A stretch of 64,000 nt of DNA, from positions 62,001-126,000 of the forward strand of contig NZ_BMPO01000002.1 in the NCBI RefSeq assembly GCF_014647635.1, given 5' to 3'. Source of the DNA: Pseudomonas matsuisoli. GTDB taxonomy: Bacteria > Pseudomonadota > Gammaproteobacteria > Pseudomonadales > Pseudomonadaceae. Shown in pieces: positions 19,676 through 29,740 of the stretch. The position numbers and the translations under genes are program-made. Each line of letters begins with the position of its first letter. Within the stretch, counting starts at the first letter, position 1. The notes beneath the pieces were generated by a model. It was not told where the DNA came from, did no database searches, and saw only the letters and a list, made by a program, of their open reading frames with translations.

Positions 19676-21031
19676 TCAAATGGGCGTCTCGACGACGGTA
19701 GGTCGCGGCTCAACCGGCGCACGAACCACGCCTGCTTCGAATTCTTCCCGGAAATATTTGATCGCACTGCCTAGGGGTTCGACGGCGCCAGGTGCATGGG
19801 CACAGAACGTCTTGCCTGGGCCGAGGAAATTCACCAGTCCCAGCAGGGTCTGGATGTCTTCCGTCGTACCTTGCTTGAGCTCTAGGGCGCGAAGAATCTT
19901 CACGCTCCAGGGCAGGCCATCGCGGCAAGGCGTACACCAGCCGCAGGACTCACGGGCGAAAAACTCTTCCATGTTGCGCAGTAGCGAAACCATGTTGACG
20001 CTGTCGTCGATGGCCAACGCAAGCCCAGTACCCATACGGGTGCCGACCTTGCCGATGCCGCCCGCATACATCTGTGCCTCGAGATGCTCAGGTAGCAGGA
20101 ATCCGGTACCGGCGCCGCCGGGCTGCCAGGCTTTCAGCGTGAAGCCGTCGCGCATGCCACCGGCATAGTCCTCGAACAGCTCACGGGCGGTAACGCCAAA
20201 AGGCAGCTCCCAGATGCCAGGATTCTTCACCTTGCCGGAGAAACCCATCAGCTTGGTGCCGTGGTCTTCACTGCCTTCGCGGGCGAGCGATTTGTACCAG
20301 TCGATGCCGTTACCGACGATGGCGGGGACATTGCACAGCGTTTCGACGTTGTTGACGCAGGTAGGCTTGCCCCATACGCCGACAGCGGCGGGAAAGGGTG
20401 GCTTCGAACGAGGGTTGGCGCGGCGACCTTCCAGGGAGTTGATCAGTGCCGTTTCTTCACCGCAGATATAGCGGCCAGCACCGGTGTGAACGAACAGCTC
20501 GAAGTCGAAGCCGCTGCCTAGGATGTTCTTGCCAAGCAAGCCGGCGGCTTTGGCTTCATCGATCGCGCGATTGAGATTACGCGCGGCATCGACATACTCG
20601 CCACGCAGGAAGATATAGCCGCGATAGGCCTTAAGGGCGCGCGCGCTAATAAGCATGCCTTCCACCAACAGGTGCGGCAGCTGCTCCATCAGCATGCGGT
20701 CCTTCCAGGTGTTCGGCTCCATCTCGTCCGCGTTGCACAGCAGGTAGCGGATGTTCAGCGATTCGTCCGCCGGCATCAGGCCCCACTTCACGCCAGTCGG
20801 GAAGCCTGCGCCGCCCCGACCTTTCAGGCCAGAATCCTTGACCTGCTGGACGATGTCCGCTTGGGCCATGTCCGTCAGTGCCTTGCGGGCCGCAGCGTAG
20901 CCATTCTTTTGCTGGTACTCGTCGAGCCAAACAGGCTCTCCGTCGTCGCGCAGGCGCCAGGTCAGCGGATGGGTTTCTTCGGTGCGCGCGATGCTGTTGA
21001 TCGGGCCGAAGGATGTCAGGCGTTTGCTCAT
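19676..21031 (-). CDS. nuoF: NADH-quinone oxidoreductase subunit F (NADH/FMN site)
   Basis: A 451-residue subunit that oxidises NADH. The FMN/NADH-binding glycine motif [13 protein letters not shown] is near residue 70; [16 protein letters not shown] follows; the [4Fe-4S] N3 ligands are [12 protein letters not shown] plus the later Cys in KTFCAHAPG. It overlaps nuoE by 4 bases, as expected for partners in the NADH dehydrogenase module. Confidence 0.97.
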   Translation of the reverse strand: MSKRLTSFGPINSIARTEETHPLTWRLRDDGEPVWLDEYQQKNGYAAARKALTDMAQADIVQQVKDSGLKGRGGAGFPTGVKWGLMPADESLNIRYLLCNADEMEPNTWKDRMLMEQLPHLLVEGMLISARALKAYRGYIFLRGEYVDAARNLNRAIDEAKAAGLLGKNILGSGFDFELFVHTGAGRYICGEETALINSLEGRRANPRSKPPFPAAVGVWGKPTCVNNVETLCNVPAIVGNGIDWYKSLAREGSEDHGTKLMGFSGKVKNPGIWELPFGVTARELFEDYAGGMRDGFTLKAWQPGGAGTGFLLPEHLEAQMYAGGIGKVGTRMGTGLALAIDDSVNMVSLLRNMEEFFARESCGWCTPCRDGLPWSVKILRALELKQGTTEDIQTLLGLVNFLGPGKTFCAHAPGAVEPLGSAIKYFREEFEAGVVRAPVEPRPTVVETPI

Positions 21032-21528
21032 GAATAAGCCTCTAGCAGTCCGGCAACGCCGTCCGCGCGCACATCGCCGAAGGTGTCGTCGTCGATCATC
21101 ATCGCGGGCGCCTTGTCACAGTTTCCAAGGCAGCAGACGGGAAGCAGGGTGAAGCGTCCGTCCGCCGTGGTCTGGCCAGGCACGATGCCCAGCTGACTCT
21201 TCACGCTTTCAAGAATCGACTCGTGGCCCCCGATGAAGCAGGTCATGCTGTCGCACACACGAATGATGTGACGGCCTACGGGTACACGGAAAATCTGGCT
21301 ATAGAAGGTGGCGACACCTTCCACGTCACTGGCGGGAATACCGAGCACATCAGCGATCGCGTAGATCGCGCCGTCCGGTACCCAGCCGCGTTCTTTCTGG
21401 ACGATCTTGAGGGCCTCGATGGACGCGGCGCGTGGGTCCTCATAGTGGTGCATTTCGTGTTCGATCGACGAGCGCTCGGTTTCGCTGAGTTGGAAACGAT
21501 CGGTCTGGATCAAGGCTGCATTGCTCAT
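21028..21528 (-). CDS. nuoE: NADH-quinone oxidoreductase subunit E
   Basis: A 166-residue thioredoxin-fold subunit carrying [2Fe-2S] cluster N1a, with ligands in CDSMTC and CCLGNC. It partners NuoF. It starts 10 bases after nuoCD and its end overlaps the nuoF start. Confidence 0.97.
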   Translation of the reverse strand: MSNAALIQTDRFQLSETERSSIEHEMHHYEDPRAASIEALKIVQKERGWVPDGAIYAIADVLGIPASDVEGVATFYSQIFRVPVGRHIIRVCDSMTCFIGGHESILESVKSQLGIVPGQTTADGRFTLLPVCCLGNCDKAPAMMIDDDTFGDVRADGVAGLLEAYS

Positions 21529-21538
21529 CGTTTTCTCC

Positions 21539-23320
21539 TCAGCGATCCACGTCAGCCATGACGAAGTCGATACTGCCCAGGTACGCGATCAAGTCGGCGA
21601 CCATGCTGCCCCTGATCACCGAAGGGATTTGCTGCAGATGTGGGAAGCTCGGCGTCCGGATGCGCGTGCGGTAGCTCATGGTGCTGCCGTCGCTGGTCAG
21701 GTAATAGCTGTTGATGCCCTTGGTGGCCTCGATCATCTGGAAGGCCTCGTTGTGCGGCATCACCGGACCCCACGACACCTGCAGGAAGTGCGTGATCAGC
21801 GTTTCGATGTGCTGCAACGTGCGCTCTTTCGGCGGCGGCGTGGTCAGCGGATGGTCGGCCTTGTATGGGCCTTCGGGCATGTTCTTCAGGCACTGCTCGA
21901 TAATGCGCAGGCTTTGGCGCATCTCACCCATTTTCACCATGCAGCGGTCATAGGCATCGCCGTTCGCGGCCAGCGGCACTTCGAATTCGAAGTTCTCGTA
22001 GCCGGAATACGGGCGCGCTTTGCGCAGGTCGAAGTCCAGCCCTGTCGCTCGCAGGCCCGCACCCGTCACGCCCCATTCGAGCGCTTCTTTGGTGTTGTAA
22101 GCGGCGACTCCGATCGTCCGGCCCTTGAGGATGCTGTTCTTGAGCGCCGCAGTTTCGTACTCGTCCAGACGCTTGGGCATCCAGTCGAGGAACTCGCGGA
22201 CCAGCTTGTCCCAGCCGCGTGGCAGGTCGTGGGCAACGCCGCCGATGCGATACCACGCCGGGTGCAGGCGGAAGCCGGTAATGGCTTCGACAACCTTGTA
22301 GGCACGCTGACGGTCGGTAAAGGTGAAGAACACGGGCGTCATTGCGCCTACGTCCTGAATGTACGTGCCGAGGTAGAGCAAGTGGTTCAGGATGCGGAAG
22401 AACTCCGCCATCATGATCCGAATGACATCCACACGCTGCGGAACCTTGATCCCGGCCAGTTTCTCGACCGAGAGCACGTAGGGCAGGTTGTTCATCACCC
22501 CGCCGAGGTAGTCGATACGGTCGGTGTAGGGAATGAAGCTGTGCCAACTCTGGCGCTCGGCCATCTTCTCGGCACCACGGTGGTGGTAGCCGATCTCAGG
22601 CACACAGTCGACGATCTCTTCGCCGTCGAGCTGCAGAATGATGCGGAAGGCCCCGTGTGCGGAAGGGTGGTTCGGGCCGAGGTTGAGGAACATGAAGTCC
22701 TCATGCTCACCGTGTTGCTTCATGCCCCATTCTTCGGGCTTGAAGCGCAGTGCTTCCTGTTCGAGATCCTGCTTGGCGGCGTTCAGTGCGTAGGGATCGA
22801 ACTCGGTCGCCCGGGCCGGGTAGTCCTTGCGGAGGGGATGGCCCTGCCAGGACGCCGGCATCAACATGCGCGCCAGGTGTGGGTGCCCCTGGAAGGTGAT
22901 GCCGTACATGTCCCAGACTTCGCGCTCATACCAATTGGCGTTCGGCCAAATCGAGGTACAGGTAGGCAGATTGAGGTCGCCTTCTTTCAACGCGACCTTG
23001 ATCATGACGTCGCTGTTACGCTCGATCGACATCAGGTGGTAGAACACGGTGAAGTCGGCATCCGGTAAGCCGCGACGGTGCGTACGCAGACGCTCGTCGA
23101 CGCCATGCAGGTCGTACAGCATCACATAGGGCTTAGGCATTTCGCGAAGGAAACGCAGCACGTCGATAAGTTGCTGGCGGGCCACCCACAGTACGGGCAT
23201 GCCGGTGCGGGTGTCCTGTGCGGTAAAGGCACCTTCGCCAAAGCGGGCGCGCAGTTCGACGACCACATCCTGGTCGTCAGCCTTGTAGGGCGGGATGTAC
23301 AGAGCGGTGTCTGCCGTCAT
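21539..23320 (-). CDS. nuoCD: NADH-quinone oxidoreductase fused subunit C/D
   Basis: A 593-residue fusion of NuoC (about 1-190; signature [19 protein letters not shown]) and NuoD (about 200-593; [28 protein letters not shown], ending in [11 protein letters not shown]). The NuoD half lines the quinone site next to cluster N2. Fusion of C and D is characteristic of enterobacterial and pseudomonad complex I and supports the taxonomic call. Confidence 0.97.
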   Translation of the reverse strand: MTADTALYIPPYKADDQDVVVELRARFGEGAFTAQDTRTGMPVLWVARQQLIDVLRFLREMPKPYVMLYDLHGVDERLRTHRRGLPDADFTVFYHLMSIERNSDVMIKVALKEGDLNLPTCTSIWPNANWYEREVWDMYGITFQGHPHLARMLMPASWQGHPLRKDYPARATEFDPYALNAAKQDLEQEALRFKPEEWGMKQHGEHEDFMFLNLGPNHPSAHGAFRIILQLDGEEIVDCVPEIGYHHRGAEKMAERQSWHSFIPYTDRIDYLGGVMNNLPYVLSVEKLAGIKVPQRVDVIRIMMAEFFRILNHLLYLGTYIQDVGAMTPVFFTFTDRQRAYKVVEAITGFRLHPAWYRIGGVAHDLPRGWDKLVREFLDWMPKRLDEYETAALKNSILKGRTIGVAAYNTKEALEWGVTGAGLRATGLDFDLRKARPYSGYENFEFEVPLAANGDAYDRCMVKMGEMRQSLRIIEQCLKNMPEGPYKADHPLTTPPPKERTLQHIETLITHFLQVSWGPVMPHNEAFQMIEATKGINSYYLTSDGSTMSYRTRIRTPSFPHLQQIPSVIRGSMVADLIAYLGSIDFVMADVDR

Positions 23321-23398
23321 GATTCTCGGTCGCTATCGGTCAACGTGGCGGTGTATCGAATCGCTGCAGGTCCCGGTTTCAGGGCCTGCGACCTTCGG

Positions 23399-24076
23399 TC
23401 ACACTTCGTCTGGGCTGCGCAGGTTGGTAACCTGTATCCGTCTTTCGCGATTCGCTTCCCGCTGCGACGGCATCTCGGCGCGGTACACGCCTTGATCGCC
23501 AACGACCCACGAAAGCGGTCGACGCTCCTGGCCTATCGATTCCTGCAGGAGCATCAGCCCTTGTAGGAAAGCTTCAGGTCGAGGAGGGCAGCCGGGTACG
23601 TACACGTCAACGGGCAAGAATTTGTCCACGCCCTGGACGACCGAATAGATGTCGTACATGCCGCCGGAATTGGCGCATGAACCCATCGAGATGACCCACT
23701 TGGGCTCGAGCATCTGTTCATACAGGCGTTGGATCACCGGCGCCATCTTGATGAACGGCGTCCCGGCGATGACCATGAAGTCCGCCTGACGGGGTGACGC
23801 TCGAATAACTTCGGCGCCGAAACGCGCGATGTCGTGTGGTGCAGTAAAAGCGGTGGTCATTTCCACGTAGCAGCAGGAAAGGCCGAAGTTGTATGGCCAA
23901 AGGGAATTCTTACGTCCCCAGTTGACCGCACCATTCAGTACGTCTTCCAGTTTGCCCATGTAAACGCTGCGGTTGACCTGATCCTCGGTCAGAGGGTCAT
24001 CGACGATCTCCCGCTCACCGATCGGATAGCGATCCGAGGTCGCCTCCGGATCGATCCTGGTGAGTTTGTATTGCAT
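23399..24076 (-). CDS. nuoB: NADH-quinone oxidoreductase subunit B (cluster N2)
   Basis: A 225-residue subunit that holds the terminal [4Fe-4S] cluster N2; the tandem cysteines [18 protein letters not shown] and PGCPPRPE are all present. The ATG ([12 protein letters not shown]) is chosen over a TTG two codons upstream because it fits the family start and has GAGG at a proper distance. The position usually written AGTCF in enterobacteria reads AGTPF here; it is not a cluster ligand. A 78-base gap separates it from nuoCD. Confidence 0.97.
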   Translation of the reverse strand: MQYKLTRIDPEATSDRYPIGEREIVDDPLTEDQVNRSVYMGKLEDVLNGAVNWGRKNSLWPYNFGLSCCYVEMTTAFTAPHDIARFGAEVIRASPRQADFMVIAGTPFIKMAPVIQRLYEQMLEPKWVISMGSCANSGGMYDIYSVVQGVDKFLPVDVYVPGCPPRPEAFLQGLMLLQESIGQERRPLSWVVGDQGVYRAEMPSQREANRERRIQVTNLRSPDEV

Positions 24077-24086
24077 TGCCAAAGCC

Positions 24087-24500
24087 TCATTGTTTTAGCT
24101 TCGCTTGCCGATTGCGACGGCCTTCTGGTGCCCAATCAAGTGCACCGCTGGCTGCCTCGTAGACAAGACCCGCGAACAGAATTGCTATGAAAACGGCTGC
24201 TCCGGCGAACCCGAACCATCCGCTTTCGCGAACGGAAGTGGCCCAGCCGAACAAGAAGAGGGCTTCGACATCGAAGATCACGAAAAGCATCGCGACGAGA
24301 TAGAACTTGGCAGAGAGACGCAGACGGGCGCCTCCAGTAGAAACGACGCCTGATTCGAAAGGGTCGTTCTTCGCGCGACCGATTGCTCGGCTGCCTAGAA
24401 AGCGGGAAGCTCCGATCATGAACGCACAAAGACCGAACACGCCAATAAGGAAGATGGCGAAGGCCCAGTTATGCGAAATAGTGGATACAGCTTCCGGCAT
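24087..24500 (-). CDS. nuoA: NADH-quinone oxidoreductase subunit A
   Basis: A 137-residue membrane subunit with three helices and the conserved acidic loop [32 protein letters not shown]. It is the first gene of the nuo operon, started by ATG with GGGAG about 8 bases upstream. Its promoter must lie in the 316-base spacer shared with the end of aceA. Confidence 0.96.
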   Translation of the reverse strand: MPEAVSTISHNWAFAIFLIGVFGLCAFMIGASRFLGSRAIGRAKNDPFESGVVSTGGARLRLSAKFYLVAMLFVIFDVEALFLFGWATSVRESGWFGFAGAAVFIAILFAGLVYEAASGALDWAPEGRRNRQAKLKQ

Positions 24501-24816
24501 TCAGAAACTCCCATCAGGACGGCTTAATTAAGGTTATGCGCCTGCACCGAAGTGGGCTAGTTCGCGAAGTCTATGCTTCAAATTGGTGTAAGTAAAATTT
24601 TTTAATCGGAGGCATTAATACTTTGCGCAGGATCGTGTAACGCGCTACAGGCCACGTAAACAGGGCCTTCTGCGGAGAAAATGACACTTAGTTAATGATA
24701 ATAAATATCATTAACTAAGTGTGCGGATGGCGCCCCAATAAAGGAGCGCTGCAGGGAAATAAATCCGAGTTATTTAGTGGGAATAGCCGAGTCTGTTGAT
24801 GTCCAGCACGGGATCA
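24501..24816. other. Spacer between aceA end and nuoA start
   Basis: 316 bases, AT-richer than its surroundings (run AAAATTTTTTAAT near 24595). It must contain the nuo promoter; I could not place convincing -35/-10 hexamers. It holds the palindrome described separately at 24684-24722. No gene is seen. Confidence 0.6.
24684..24722. promoter_or_regulatory. Perfect 17-bp AT-rich palindrome with Fur-like core
   Basis: ACACTTAGTTAATGATA (24684-24700) and its exact complement (24706-24722) flank the 5-base centre ATAAA. The central TGATAATAAATATCA (24696-24710) matches the 7-1-7 Fur pattern TGATAATnATTATCA in 13 of 14 positions. It lies 94 bases past the aceA stop and about 185 bases before nuoA on the same strand. 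It could be a Fur site or an unusual AT-rich aceA terminator. Confidence 0.45.
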
Positions 24817-26412
24817 TTAGTTGAATTGATTCATCGTGTTGTCCTTCCCTCCTGCTTTTAACGCCGCTTCGCCAGCGAAGTACTCCTTGTGGTCATCGCC
24901 AATGTCAGAGCCCGCCATGTTTTGATGCCTCACGCAGGCGATGCCGCGGCGGATTTCTGCGCGCTGTACGTTTTTTACGTAGGCCAGCATGCCTAGATCG
25001 CCGAAGTAACCTTCCGCTAGGGCGTCGGTAGACAAGGCGGCGGTATGGTAGGTCGGCAATGTAATAAGGTGGTGGAACACGCCGGCTTCGCGAGAAGCAT
25101 CACGCTGGAACGACCGGATGTTATTGTCCGCCACCTTCGCAAGCTCGGTCTGGTCATATTCGACGTTCATCAATTTCGCGCGATCGTAGGTCGAGACGTT
25201 TATCCCTTCCGCCTGCCACGTGTCGAATACCTGCTGCCGGAAGTTAAGTGTCCAGTTGAACGATGGGCTGTTGTTATAGACAAGCTTAGCGTTCGGAACG
25301 GCTTGCTTGATGCGATTGACCATCTTGGCGATCTGCCCGACATGCGGCTTTTCAGTCTCGATCCATAGCAAATCTGCACCATTTTGCAGCGATGTGATGC
25401 AGTCCAGCACTACGCGGTCTTCGCCAGAATCCGGGCGAAATTGGAACAGGCCGCTGGCAAGACGCTTTGGCCTCAGCAATGCCCCGTCCCGATTGATAAC
25501 AACGTCGCCATTGGTAAGCGCTTCAGGCGCAACCTCTTCGCAGTCGAGAAACCGATTGTACTGATCGCCCAGGTCGCCCGGTTGCTTGCTGACCGCGATC
25601 TGTTTCGTCAAACCTGCGCCGAGCGAGTCAGTCCGCGCCACGATTACACCTTGGTCGACACCGAGTTCGAGGAAGGCGTAGCGCACGGCATTGATTTTCG
25701 CCAGAAAGTCTTCGTGTGGGACCGTAACCTTCCCATCCTGATGTCCGCACTGCTTTTCATCCGATACCTGGTTTTCCAGCTGAATGCAGCAGGCACCGGC
25801 TTCGATCATTTTTTTCGCTAGCAGATAAGTCGCTTCGGCATTCCCAAAACCTGCGTCGATATCGGCAATGATGGGTACGACGTGGGTCTCGTGTTGCTCG
25901 ATCTTTTTCAGGATTGCGGTTGCCTTGGCGTTTTCGTCGGCTGCGGTCGCTGCGTCGAATTCCCGGAACAGCCCGCCGAGTTCGCGCGAGTCCGCCTGCC
26001 GGAGAAATGTATATAGCTCCTCGACTAAAGCAGGTACCGCAGTCTTCTCATGCATCGATTGATCAGGCAGCGGGCCGAACTCGGAACGCAGTGCTGCAAT
26101 CATCCAACCCGAAAGATAGAGGTAGCGTTTGTTCGTAGTGTGCAGATGCTTCTTGATCGAGATGAGCTTCTGCTGGCCAATGAATCCATGCCAGCAACCG
26201 AGAGATTGAGTGTAACGGGAGGGGTCGGCGTCGTATTCGTTCATATCCCGACGCATGATGGCGGCGGTATACCTGGCGATGTCGAGCCCGCTTTTGAAGC
26301 GGTTTTGTATCCGCATGCGGGCAACGTATTCCGGATTGATCGCACTCCAAGACTGACCTGCGGTTTCCGTGAGGTGCTGGGCGGCTGCAACTTCTTGCTG
26401 GTAGTTGAGCAT
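24817..26412 (-). CDS. aceA: Isocitrate lyase (long type)
   Basis: First enzyme of the glyoxylate shunt, splitting isocitrate to succinate and glyoxylate for growth on acetate and fatty acids. 531 residues, the length of the P. aeruginosa enzyme and longer than the E. coli type. The catalytic Cys is C222 in EKQCGHQDGK; IADIDAGFGNAEATY and LLWIETEKPHVGQI contribute Mg and substrate ligands. The ATG (MLNYQQEVAAAQ) is chosen because an AAAGGA site precedes it and upstream codons do not resemble the family. It runs alone, with the nuo operon downstream on the same strand. Confidence 0.96.
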   Translation of the reverse strand: MLNYQQEVAAAQHLTETAGQSWSAINPEYVARMRIQNRFKSGLDIARYTAAIMRRDMNEYDADPSRYTQSLGCWHGFIGQQKLISIKKHLHTTNKRYLYLSGWMIAALRSEFGPLPDQSMHEKTAVPALVEELYTFLRQADSRELGGLFREFDAATAADENAKATAILKKIEQHETHVVPIIADIDAGFGNAEATYLLAKKMIEAGACCIQLENQVSDEKQCGHQDGKVTVPHEDFLAKINAVRYAFLELGVDQGVIVARTDSLGAGLTKQIAVSKQPGDLGDQYNRFLDCEEVAPEALTNGDVVINRDGALLRPKRLASGLFQFRPDSGEDRVVLDCITSLQNGADLLWIETEKPHVGQIAKMVNRIKQAVPNAKLVYNNSPSFNWTLNFRQQVFDTWQAEGINVSTYDRAKLMNVEYDQTELAKVADNNIRSFQRDASREAGVFHHLITLPTYHTAALSTDALAEGYFGDLGMLAYVKNVQRAEIRRGIACVRHQNMAGSDIGDDHKEYFAGEAALKAGGKDNTMNQFN

Positions 26413-26747
26413 GACGACATCCTTTGCGGCTGATGGTTGGGCGCGATTTCCCCGCTTTTCGTGCCGGTGCCATATCACTGCTGTGCGCGGCAGTTTCCAC
26501 TCAGTCCTTCGCTGCATTCTGGTGTGCCTACCTGCATTCCGATATATCCAAACGAAAGCATTCGTTCTGTGTAGTGAATGAAGTTATTCACAACAAAAAT
26601 ATCGAACATACCGGAAAGATTCACTTTAATGCGTTGGGTGAGCCGATAAAAGCGGGTTCGAGCGCTAATCTGCCGCTATTGAAATCGGCCGTCAATGCGT
26701 TTTGTAGTGAAATATAGGAAGGCACTACAAAAGTCGTAGGCGGTGTC
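26413..26747. other. Spacer upstream of aceA
   Basis: 335 bases that must include the aceA promoter. AT-rich patches occur near 26540-26600 (GATATATCC, CAACAAAAATATCG), but no promoter can be fixed with confidence. The inverted repeat at 26700-26732 belongs to the end of the upstream gene chain. No coding region is supported. Confidence 0.5.
26700..26732 (-). terminator. Inverted repeat downstream of the secretin-like gene
   Basis: TTTTGTAGTG (26700-26709) pairs exactly with CACTACAAAA (26723-26732) around a 13-base loop. It starts 16 bases after the stop of the minus-strand gene at 26748, where a terminator is expected, but the stem is AT-rich and the loop long, so termination is uncertain. 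Confidence 0.4.
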
Positions 26748-27548
26748 TCAGTTGAGCAAATCGACTTTCACGCGCAGGCTCATGTCATTTCGGCCGTCGG
26801 TTTCGTAGCGCTTGAGCAGTCCGCTTTGCCCTTGGGAATAGCTGCCGCCCACGCTGCCGACGGGTATCCATTCGCCGATTTTGCCGGACACACGGGTATC
26901 AGCGCTTTGCAACTCGATAACTTGGTTAGAACCTGCCGATACACGATCGCGATTGCTGCTGAGTACTAGGTGAACCGTGTCGCCTGTAAGGCTTGCTGTC
27001 ACGTAAAAGCCTCTAGTCACATCCCGGTATTGCGTGCCTTGATACGTCTGTCCATAGCGATCGATATCATTCGTCGACAATGGCACGCTCTGTCCCACCT
27101 GGATCATGGCGGGATAGCCCTCGGTCGCTTGCACTTGCTGCACGCCTGCATCCTGGCTTTCAGTACTTCTTCGGATAATGGTCACGCCATCAGGGCCTTC
27201 ACCGTCGGAGCGAAGCTGGATGTCACGTCCACCCACTTGGCCATTGATCGAGTAACCGTCTTGTCGCGTCGTCGCAGAGTCGCTGGTGTCGACACTGATC
27301 AGCAGTTGGCGAGGTGCTTGATCCAACTGATTCATGACGCCCCTGATTTCAGCGAGCTTGGCTGGCGTCGTATTAACGATCAACTGGCTGCCGTAGGCAT
27401 CCGCCTTGCCTTGGTTGCCCAGGATTGATTGCACGATAGGCAGCACGTCTGCAGCCAGGCGGTGGTTGAGTGGGATGACTTCGGTAGCGGCAGATGCCGA
27501 GCACGTCGTGAGGGAGAGGAGCGCGATCGTCAATGGACGAACATTCAT
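26748..27548 (-). CDS. Periplasmic protein with secretin-type N-domain (no pore domain)
   Basis: A 266-residue exported protein. The signal peptide MNVRPLTIALLSLTTCSASA is followed by EVIPLNHRLAADVLPIVQSIL...LIVNTTPAKLAEIRGVMNQLDQ, the pattern of secretin/GspD N1-like repeats used for ring assembly. The gate and pore domains of a real secretin are missing; residues ~110-266 form a beta-rich region (RGFYVTASLTGDTVHLVLSS) that I do not recognise. A comparable gene of unknown function sits next to aceA in P. aeruginosa (PA2633, from memory). Its start overlaps the end of the upstream gene by 4 bases, so it is co-translated with the PLD-like protein. Confidence 0.75.
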   Translation of the reverse strand: MNVRPLTIALLSLTTCSASAATEVIPLNHRLAADVLPIVQSILGNQGKADAYGSQLIVNTTPAKLAEIRGVMNQLDQAPRQLLISVDTSDSATTRQDGYSINGQVGGRDIQLRSDGEGPDGVTIIRRSTESQDAGVQQVQATEGYPAMIQVGQSVPLSTNDIDRYGQTYQGTQYRDVTRGFYVTASLTGDTVHLVLSSNRDRVSAGSNQVIELQSADTRVSGKIGEWIPVGSVGGSYSQGQSGLLKRYETDGRNDMSLRVKVDLLN

Positions 27549-28120
27549 AAGATGAAGCTCCGCAAATTAGGGGCGTCGATGCTGTGGTCCCACGCATGGT
27601 CGAAGCTCCGTTGGATCAGGCGCGCGTTTACACGCTCGGCGTCGGTATCTTGAGCGCTTAGGTGCTGAACGAACAGGAGTCGGTCATCGACGATCAGATA
27701 GCCCGAGCGCTCGAACGGGTGGTCTGGATTCAGCTGCCGAATGCTGCAGTTGCTAGTAAGACGCTGCGCCAGTTTGATCAGACGGTGACGTTCGAGATGC
27801 TGCGTTTCTTTCACCAGTATCCTGAGTCGGCTGCGTGATTGATGAGCCAGCAACTTGATGCAGGCGTCTAAGGCCTCATCGCTGTCGTAAAGCCAAGGAT
27901 CCAGATTAATGCTGCAGATGCAAATGGAGCGCTTGGCTGCACCTAGCAGCGTATGAGCGCGCTCCCGTACATCCTTCTGAAGCAAGGCTGCAGATTCGGC
28001 TGTTTTTGTTTCGCCATCGCTTGGAGGATGGACATCGGAGGCAGTAGGGAGGGCGCGTGTGGCCTCGAACACGATTGGAGGAAGATCTGGGTCTGGCTGC
28101 CAATCGCGCTCGTCGGTCAT
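27545..28120 (-). CDS. PLD-like fold protein of unknown function
   Basis: A 191-residue protein, predicted cytoplasmic. Residues ~65-180 look like half of a phospholipase-D-type domain (AKRSICICSINLDPWLYDSDEALDACI, LRILVKETQHLERHRLIKLAQRL, RSGYLIVDDRLLFVQ), but the catalytic HxKxxxxD motif is not seen, so enzyme activity is doubtful. The ATG (MTDERDWQPD) is chosen because longer readings would run antisense-like through the upstream GNAT gene. It lies 5 bases after the GNAT stop and overlaps the secretin-like gene. Confidence 0.65.
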   Translation of the reverse strand: MTDERDWQPDPDLPPIVFEATRALPTASDVHPPSDGETKTAESAALLQKDVRERAHTLLGAAKRSICICSINLDPWLYDSDEALDACIKLLAHQSRSRLRILVKETQHLERHRLIKLAQRLTSNCSIRQLNPDHPFERSGYLIVDDRLLFVQHLSAQDTDAERVNARLIQRSFDHAWDHSIDAPNLRSFIL

Positions 28121-28125
28121 TATCG

Positions 28126-28551
28126 CTACTCGCTGTCTCGGAACATGTCGACGTGCAGAATCCCGGCATCGAGATATTCGGCACCTTCTGCCTGAAAGCC
28201 TAGCCGTTCGTAGAAGCGTTTGGCGTGAACCTGGGCGCTCAGGTATTGCCGCGTGAAGCCAAGACGTTCCGCTTCTTTCACCGCCGCTGAAACCAGTTGC
28301 TCGCCCGCCTTCAGGCCTCTCCAATCCTTAAGTACCGCCACGCGGCCGATGTGACCGTCCTTCAGCAGGCGCGCCGTGCCGACGGGGTAGCCGTCCTCGC
28401 ACGCAAGGAAGTGGATTGCCTCGCTGTCCTCGCCATCCCATTCGAGTTCTGCGGGGACGGATTGCTCAATGACGAACACGGCTTCGCGTATGCGGCTTAG
28501 CTCTGCATAATCTGCAAGCCAGTCCGCCATGCGAACTTCGATTCTATTCAT
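28126..28551 (-). CDS. GNAT-family N-acetyltransferase (ElaA-like)
   Basis: A 141-residue acetyltransferase. It shows the N-terminal IREAVFVIEQSVPAELEWDGED segment typical of ElaA-type GNATs, a VGTARLLKDGHIGRVAVLKDWRGLKAGEQLV acetyl-CoA site (consensus R/QxxGxG/A modified to RGLKAG), and the C-terminal FYERLGFQAEG. The substrate is unknown. Its start overlaps the roxA stop by 8 bases, making it the second gene of a coupled four-gene chain. Confidence 0.82.
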   Translation of the reverse strand: MNRIEVRMADWLADYAELSRIREAVFVIEQSVPAELEWDGEDSEAIHFLACEDGYPVGTARLLKDGHIGRVAVLKDWRGLKAGEQLVSAAVKEAERLGFTRQYLSAQVHAKRFYERLGFQAEGAEYLDAGILHVDMFRDSE

Positions 28552-29710
28552 CCGCGAAGGCCAGACTTCCCTGGATCAGAAGTTCGCACAGCAGGTTGCA
28601 GGCGTCTTCGTCATCCAGCCAGACGGACAGATTATCGTGATGCAGGGCTTCCGCTGCGCAGATGAGTTTGAGGCAGTCTTTCAGACGAGCTGGCAACAGC
28701 CGGCTCTGGCCGCTCGCGAATAGCAGCACACCGAGATCGACTTCACTCCATGCCATGCGTGCGCTGGGGTTGCGAACCAGAATGGCACCGTCGGTCAGCG
28801 CCTCGCGAAGCTGGTCGACATCGATCGATTCGCCACTCACGAGCTCTGGGTAACGTGGCTCGGTCATGAACTGGCCAAACCATGTCAGTAACAGGCGCTC
28901 GTCGTTCATGTGCTCGGACAACAGCGACTTCAACCGATCCAGCGCGTCCTTTTGGATTTCATGCGGGTCATTCGCAGGTGCAAGGCCGGCGTCGGTATAG
29001 CGTTCCTCGTCGCTAAGAAACTGGGCCAGGAAATCAGTGAAGTGCGTCAGCACTTCGGCGGCGCTCGGTGCGCGGAAGCCGATCGAGTAGGTGAGGCATT
29101 CCGTTTCAGCGATACCGAAATGGGCGAGCTGTGGCGGCAGGTAAAGCATGTCGCCGGGCTCTAATACCCACTCTTCGCTTTCGGCGAAATCCGCGAGAAT
29201 GCGCAGGTCGGCGTGTTCGAGCATGGTTTCTTCGCTGCTGCACATTTGTCCGACTTTCCAACGGCGTGTGCCTTGGGCTTGCAGCAGGAATACGTCGTAA
29301 TTGTCAAAGTGCGGGCCGACACCGCCACCCGCCACTGCGTAGCTGACCATCACATCGTCGATTCGCCAACTTGGCAGGAAGCGAAACTGCTCGAGCAATG
29401 TGGCGACTTCGGGGACGAATTGGTCGACGGCTTGTACCAGCAGCGTCCAATCCCGTTCGGGCAGCGTGCTGAACGCGTCTTCTGCAAACGGTCCACGGCG
29501 TAGCTCCCAAGGGCGCTCGCCGTGCTCGACGATGATGCGTGACTCGACTTCTTCTTCCAGGGAAAGGCCGGCTAGCTCGTCTGCAGAGATAGGGCTTTCG
29601 AAGTCGGGGATGGCCTGGCGAATGAGCAGCGGCTTGCGTTGCCAGTAGTCGCGCAGGAATTCACGTGGGGTGATACCGCCAAGAAGCTGAACTGGTAGAT
29701 CAGAATTCAT
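28544..29710 (-). CDS. roxA: Ribosomal protein uL16 3-hydroxylase (RoxA/YcfD, JmjC cupin)
   Basis: An Fe(II)/2-oxoglutarate oxygenase of 388 residues that in E. coli hydroxylates an arginine of ribosomal protein uL16. The metal triad is visible: H134 and D136 in GPHFDNYDVFLLQ and H197 in PPQLAHFGIAE. The C-terminal winged-helix region follows a dimerisation stretch. The ATG lies only 31 bases beyond the purB terminator, so the gene needs its own promoter or read-through. It heads the chain roxA-GNAT-PLD-like-secretin-like. Confidence 0.9.
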   Translation of the reverse strand: MNSDLPVQLLGGITPREFLRDYWQRKPLLIRQAIPDFESPISADELAGLSLEEEVESRIIVEHGERPWELRRGPFAEDAFSTLPERDWTLLVQAVDQFVPEVATLLEQFRFLPSWRIDDVMVSYAVAGGGVGPHFDNYDVFLLQAQGTRRWKVGQMCSSEETMLEHADLRILADFAESEEWVLEPGDMLYLPPQLAHFGIAETECLTYSIGFRAPSAAEVLTHFTDFLAQFLSDEERYTDAGLAPANDPHEIQKDALDRLKSLLSEHMNDERLLLTWFGQFMTEPRYPELVSGESIDVDQLREALTDGAILVRNPSARMAWSEVDLGVLLFASGQSRLLPARLKDCLKLICAAEALHHDNLSVWLDDEDACNLLCELLIQGSLAFADE

Positions 29711-29740
29711 TGCTAAGGCCTTGATGAATAGGTGATACCC

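Noticed and set aside
21521-23068. 515-codon plus-strand ORF
   Set aside because: Exactly antisense to nuoCD, whose conserved motifs are intact; a by-product of high-GC codon usage.
23750-23775. NuoB reads AGTPF where enterobacteria have AGTCF, suspected loss of a cluster ligand
   Set aside because: The four N2 ligand cysteines (SCC, GSCAN, PGCPP) are present; this position is not a ligand.
26450-26475. Possible sigma-54 promoter of aceA (GGCACG near 26456 on the minus strand)
   Set aside because: The GG to GC spacing is 10 instead of the required 12 bases.
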